A stretch of DNA of 7,152 nucleotides from positions 1 to 7,152 of the forward strand of contig CALTXS010000047.1 in the NCBI GenBank assembly GCA_943913335.1, read 5' to 3'. The translations under genes were made by a program, and so were the position numbers. The notes below the pieces were generated by a model that saw nothing but the letters and a program-made list of their open reading frames with translations, was not told the origin of the DNA and did not search any database. This document shows positions 5,863 to 7,152 of the stretch, one piece after another; the first letter of the stretch is position 1, and the number at the start of each line of letters is the position of its first letter. The stretch comes from an uncultured Lysobacter sp. (GTDB lineage Bacteria > Pseudomonadota > Gammaproteobacteria > Xanthomonadales > Xanthomonadaceae).

Positions 5863-5910
5863 ATTATGAAGCGCCAACCGTGACTTTAGGCCCATAGCCC
5901 GCTCAAAGCC

Positions 5911-5943
5911 CCTCACTTATAGTGAGGTCTGCGTGTCGGCCAA
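5911..5943. promoter_or_regulatory. Palindrome with overlapping divergent -10 elements between trmL and the M16 gene
   Basis: CCTCACT (5911-5917) and AGTGAGG (5921-5927) form a perfect 7-bp inverted repeat around TAT. The centre reads TATAGT on the plus strand (5918-5923), a good -10 for the M16 gene, although no convincing -35 sits 16-18 bases before it. On the minus strand it reads TATAAG (5921-5916), with TTGGCC (5943-5938) as a 4/6 match -35 at 16-base spacing, pointing toward trmL. Overlapping promoters or an operator at the divergent start is inference. Confidence 0.4.
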
Positions 5944-5989
5944 TAGGCAGGCACACGCTCGCATTTTCCAAATTTAGGGTTGAACTGCA

Positions 5990-7152
5990 ATGAATCATGC
6001 TCCCCGTTTGAGTGGCCTCGCCTTGGCGGTGATCGCCGGTCTGGGTGTCGCCACCCTGGCCCCGTCCGTTGCCGATGCCGCGCCGAAGGCCGCGACCAAG
6101 GCCGTCGCCAAGTCCTCCGTCGAGATTCCGTATGAGCAGTTCACCTTGCCCAATGGCCTGCGGGTCGTTGTGCACACCGACCGCAAGGCACCGATTGTTG
6201 CCGTCAACGTGTGGTACCACGTAGGTTCCAAGGATGAGCCGGCGGGCCGCAGTGGCTTCGCCCACTTGTTTGAACACCTGATGTTCAATGGTTCCGAGAA
6301 CAATAAGGGCGAGTATTTTGAGCCCTTCGAACAGGTCGGCGCCACCGATATGAACGGTACGACCAACAGCGACCGTACCAACTACTTCCAGAATGTGCCG
6401 ACCACCGCACTGGATATGGCCTTGTGGATGGAATCCGATCGCATGGGCCATCTGTTGGGCGCCATCGATCAGAAGACGCTCGATGAGCAACGCGGCGTCG
6501 TCCAGAACGAAAAGCGCCAGGGCGAGAACCAGCCTTACGGCCAGCTGCGTTACCTGCTATCAGAGAACGTGTACCCCAAGGGTCACCCGTATCACCACAC
6601 CACCATCGGCTCGATGAACGACCTCAACGCGGCCTCGCTGGACGACGTCAAGAACTGGTTCCGTTCCTGGTACGGCCCGAATAACGCCGTGCTGGTGCTG
6701 GCCGGCGACATTGATGTCGCCCGCGCCAAGCAACTGACCATGAAGTACTTCGGTGACATTCCGGCCACGCCGACACTAAAGCAACCGGCCGTCAACGTAC
6801 CCAAGCGCGGCAACACCCGCCAAGTCATCGAGGACAACGTGCCGCAAGTGCGCATCTTCCGCGCTTGGCCGGTCGCTGCGGTGACCAGCCGCGATTCCGA
6901 TCGCCTGGATCTGCTGTCCTCGGTGCTCGGCGGTTCCAAGAGCTCGCGCCTGGACAAGCGTCTGGTGCACGAAGAAAAGCTGGTGGATAGCGTCGGCACC
7001 AGCGTGCAGGGCGCCCAGCTGTCCTCAATCTTCATGATCAATGCCGCCCTGAAGGAAGGCGTGGATCCGGCCCGCGTCGAGAAAATCATCGACGAAGAAC
7101 TGAGTCGCCTGATCAAGGAAGGCCCGACCGCCGAAGAACTTGAACGGGCTCG
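5990..7152 (+). CDS. M16 (insulinase/pitrilysin) family zinc metallopeptidase, N-terminal part
   Basis: The gene runs off the right edge; 387 codons are visible with no stop. Residues 1-30 are a signal peptide ending VADA, so the protein acts in the periplasm or is exported. After a short Ala/Lys-rich spacer comes the M16 fold, starting YEQFTLPNGLRVVV. The inverted zinc motif HLFEH is at 92-96 (H92 and H96 as ligands, E95 as the catalytic base), and the third ligand is E174 in VVQNEKRQ, 78 residues after H96, as in pitrilysin. The GATDMNGTTNSDRTNYF and SWYGPNNAVLVLAGD segments are typical of this family. Residues 280-387 begin the second homologous domain (VPQVRIFRAWP...). Such proteins are often encoded with a second M16 gene downstream, which cannot be seen. 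The start ATG at 5990 has AGGG at 5976-5979, 10 bases upstream. Confidence 0.96.
   Translation, partial: MNHAPRLSGLALAVIAGLGVATLAPSVADAAPKAATKAVAKSSVEIPYEQFTLPNGLRVVVHTDRKAPIVAVNVWYHVGSKDEPAGRSGFAHLFEHLMFNGSENNKGEYFEPFEQVGATDMNGTTNSDRTNYFQNVPTTALDMALWMESDRMGHLLGAIDQKTLDEQRGVVQNEKRQGENQPYGQLRYLLSENVYPKGHPYHHTTIGSMNDLNAASLDDVKNWFRSWYGPNNAVLVLAGDIDVARAKQLTMKYFGDIPATPTLKQPAVNVPKRGNTRQVIEDNVPQVRIFRAWPVAAVTSRDSDRLDLLSSVLGGSKSSRLDKRLVHEEKLVDSVGTSVQGAQLSSIFMINAALKEGVDPARVEKIIDEELSRLIKEGPTAEELERA

Noticed and set aside
5903..6490. Minus-strand open frame (195 codons) opposite the M16 peptidase
   Set aside because: It is antisense to the conserved HxxEH region, with a Gly/His-rich product lacking any domain; it also crosses the intergenic promoter region.
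6592..7116. Minus-strand open frame (174 codons) opposite the M16 peptidase
   Set aside because: Its Ser/Arg-rich composition is typical of an antisense shadow, and the plus-strand gene is continuous through it.

Overview
The window looks like core chromosome of a gammaproteobacterium, most likely of the order Lysobacterales (Xanthomonadales; Xanthomonas, Stenotrophomonas or Lysobacter relatives). The best evidence is an Ax21-family outer-membrane protein at 4598-5152, a family I know chiefly from that order. Moderately high GC and a secreted M16 metallopeptidase fit. The mnmE 3' end at the left edge suggests the region lies near the usual rpmH-rnpA-yidC-mnmE block, but none of those neighbours is visible.

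Layout, left to right. The 3' part of mnmE (1-788, +) is followed by a DUF2130 protein (888-2105, +). That gene converges almost end to end with a MaoC-like hydratase (2111-2587, -). Forty bases beyond the MaoC start, a divergent pair begins: a 126-residue membrane protein (2628-3008, +) overlapping a CPBP-family membrane protease (3001-3753, +). A strong hairpin terminator (3776-3810) separates this pair from a convergent lipoprotein gene (3822-4424, -). The Ax21-like barrel gene (4598-5152, -) and trmL (5377-5856, -) follow on the same strand, each starting after an intergenic stretch rich in inverted repeats. Finally trmL diverges from a signal-peptide-bearing M16 zinc peptidase (5990-7152, +), which runs off the right edge.

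Functionally, two genes modify wobble position 34 of tRNA: MnmE makes the cmnm5 group on U34 and TrmL 2'-O-methylates position 34. Most of the others concern the envelope: a CPBP protease with a small membrane partner, an outer-membrane-type lipoprotein, an Ax21-like barrel and a periplasmic or exported M16 protease.

I found no mobile element, CRISPR array, rRNA, tRNA or defence island. The least understood protein is the DUF2130 one, a coiled-coil protein with a zinc-finger-like N-terminus and what looks like a PD-(D/E)XK nuclease core. No intergenic gap exceeds about 225 bases.
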